From: an uncultured Clostridium sp.
GTDB taxonomy: Bacteria > Bacillota > Clostridia > Lachnospirales > Lachnospiraceae
Direction of reading: 5' to 3'
Assembly (NCBI GenBank): GCA_900547035.1
Contig: URFM01000091.1
Location: forward strand, 1 to 6,767
Length of the DNA stretch: 6,767 nt
Within the stretch, counting starts at the first letter, position 1; the number at the start of each line of letters is the position of its first letter. Shown in pieces: positions 6,579 to 6,767 of the stretch. The position numbers and the translations under genes are program-made. The notes under the pieces are model-generated. The model had not been told where the DNA came from, ran no database searches, and saw only the letters and a program-made list of their open reading frames with translations.

Positions 6579-6767
6579 GCCTTTGGTTCTAAATTCCGGA
6601 ACCTAAATCCAACGAAAAGGAATATCTATTCCAAACAGCGATGAACAAACACAACAGCGGTTTCCTGACTGCACGGCAGGGAGGGGGTATGGAAATGGTG
6701 CAGAGAGCAGGGTGTTGTCCGGCAAATTAGCTGAGGCTCCATCCGTCAGATTAGATGAAACTTTTAA

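Larger units (their letters stand above)
6472..6767. other. Gene-poor 3' region with several small inverted repeats; no recognised gene
   Basis: No convincing coding region was found. Besides the promoter at 6485-6513 and the hairpin at 6560-6578 there are GGTTC/GAACC (6585-6589 with 6599-6603, containing TTCCGGAA) and GGAATA/TATTCC (6619-6624 with 6627-6632). A 29-codon + strand open frame runs 6641-6730 with two internal ATGs (6689, 6695), but its first ATG lacks a well-placed ribosome binding site. The purine-rich GGGAGGGGG (6680s) is too close to ATG 6689. On the - strand, a frame is open from the window edge to a TAG at 6605-6603 (54 codons) with no recognisable product. The region may be a structured 5' leader of the next gene, a small RNA or an intergenic repeat. 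Confidence 0.4.

Noticed and set aside
6705..6725. T-box antiterminator sequence on the + strand
   Set aside because: AGGGTGTTGTCCGGC only loosely resembles the AGGGTGGNACCGCG box and lacks the rest of the T-box architecture.
6650..6740. Cobalamin riboswitch on the - strand
   Set aside because: The - strand has GTCAGGAAACC, like the 3' box of that class, but the conserved core boxes expected before it are missing or unrecognisable.
1..6767. CRISPR arrays, insertion sequences, tRNA or rRNA genes
   Set aside because: No regularly spaced direct repeats, transposase motifs, terminal inverted repeats or RNA-gene signatures were seen on either strand.

Overview
The window looks like chromosomal DNA of a Gram-positive anaerobe, most likely a Clostridia member of the Lachnospiraceae type (inference). 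The signs are strong AGGAGG-type ribosome binding sites, moderate GC, compact same-strand genes, hairpin plus T-tract terminators, and a TCA-type aconitase/isocitrate dehydrogenase pair of the form found in that group. No mobile element, tRNA, rRNA or CRISPR array was seen.

Layout, all on the + strand. Positions 1-200 hold the 3' end of a probable LysR-family regulator. Positions 201-272 are a dense control region: a good sigma-A-type promoter and a perfect 12-bp inverted repeat that overlaps both the -10 box and the Shine-Dalgarno of the next gene. Then come an RraA/HMG-aldolase-like protein (273-866), an aconitate hydratase (904-2865) and an isocitrate-dehydrogenase-type oxidative decarboxylase (2915-4084), separated by 37 and 48 to 49 bases. 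A well-formed terminator hairpin (4115-4153) separates these from a second, divergent aconitase-superfamily hydratase of the YbhJ type (4184-6436). A strong terminator (6447-6471) closes the cluster. The last ~295 bases have no convincing gene, but hold a candidate promoter, a strong hairpin and a 29-codon open frame of unknown meaning.

How the genes may work together. Aconitase plus isocitrate dehydrogenase convert citrate to 2-oxoglutarate, the oxidative half-TCA branch that feeds glutamate in anaerobes. The aldolase-like protein and the second hydratase are not needed for that. They suggest either an anaplerotic side activity (RraA-family enzymes can decarboxylate oxaloacetate or cleave 4-hydroxy-4-carboxy-2-oxo acids) or a variant pathway for another tricarboxylate. 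The second hydratase keeps three putative [4Fe-4S] cysteines and the substrate arginines, but an active-site Asp is replaced by Cys and the GSCTN motif is rewritten, so its substrate is open.

The most interesting points are the insulated leader at 201-272, where the transcript start should decide whether the ribosome binding site is masked, and the paired canonical/divergent aconitases with a terminator between them.
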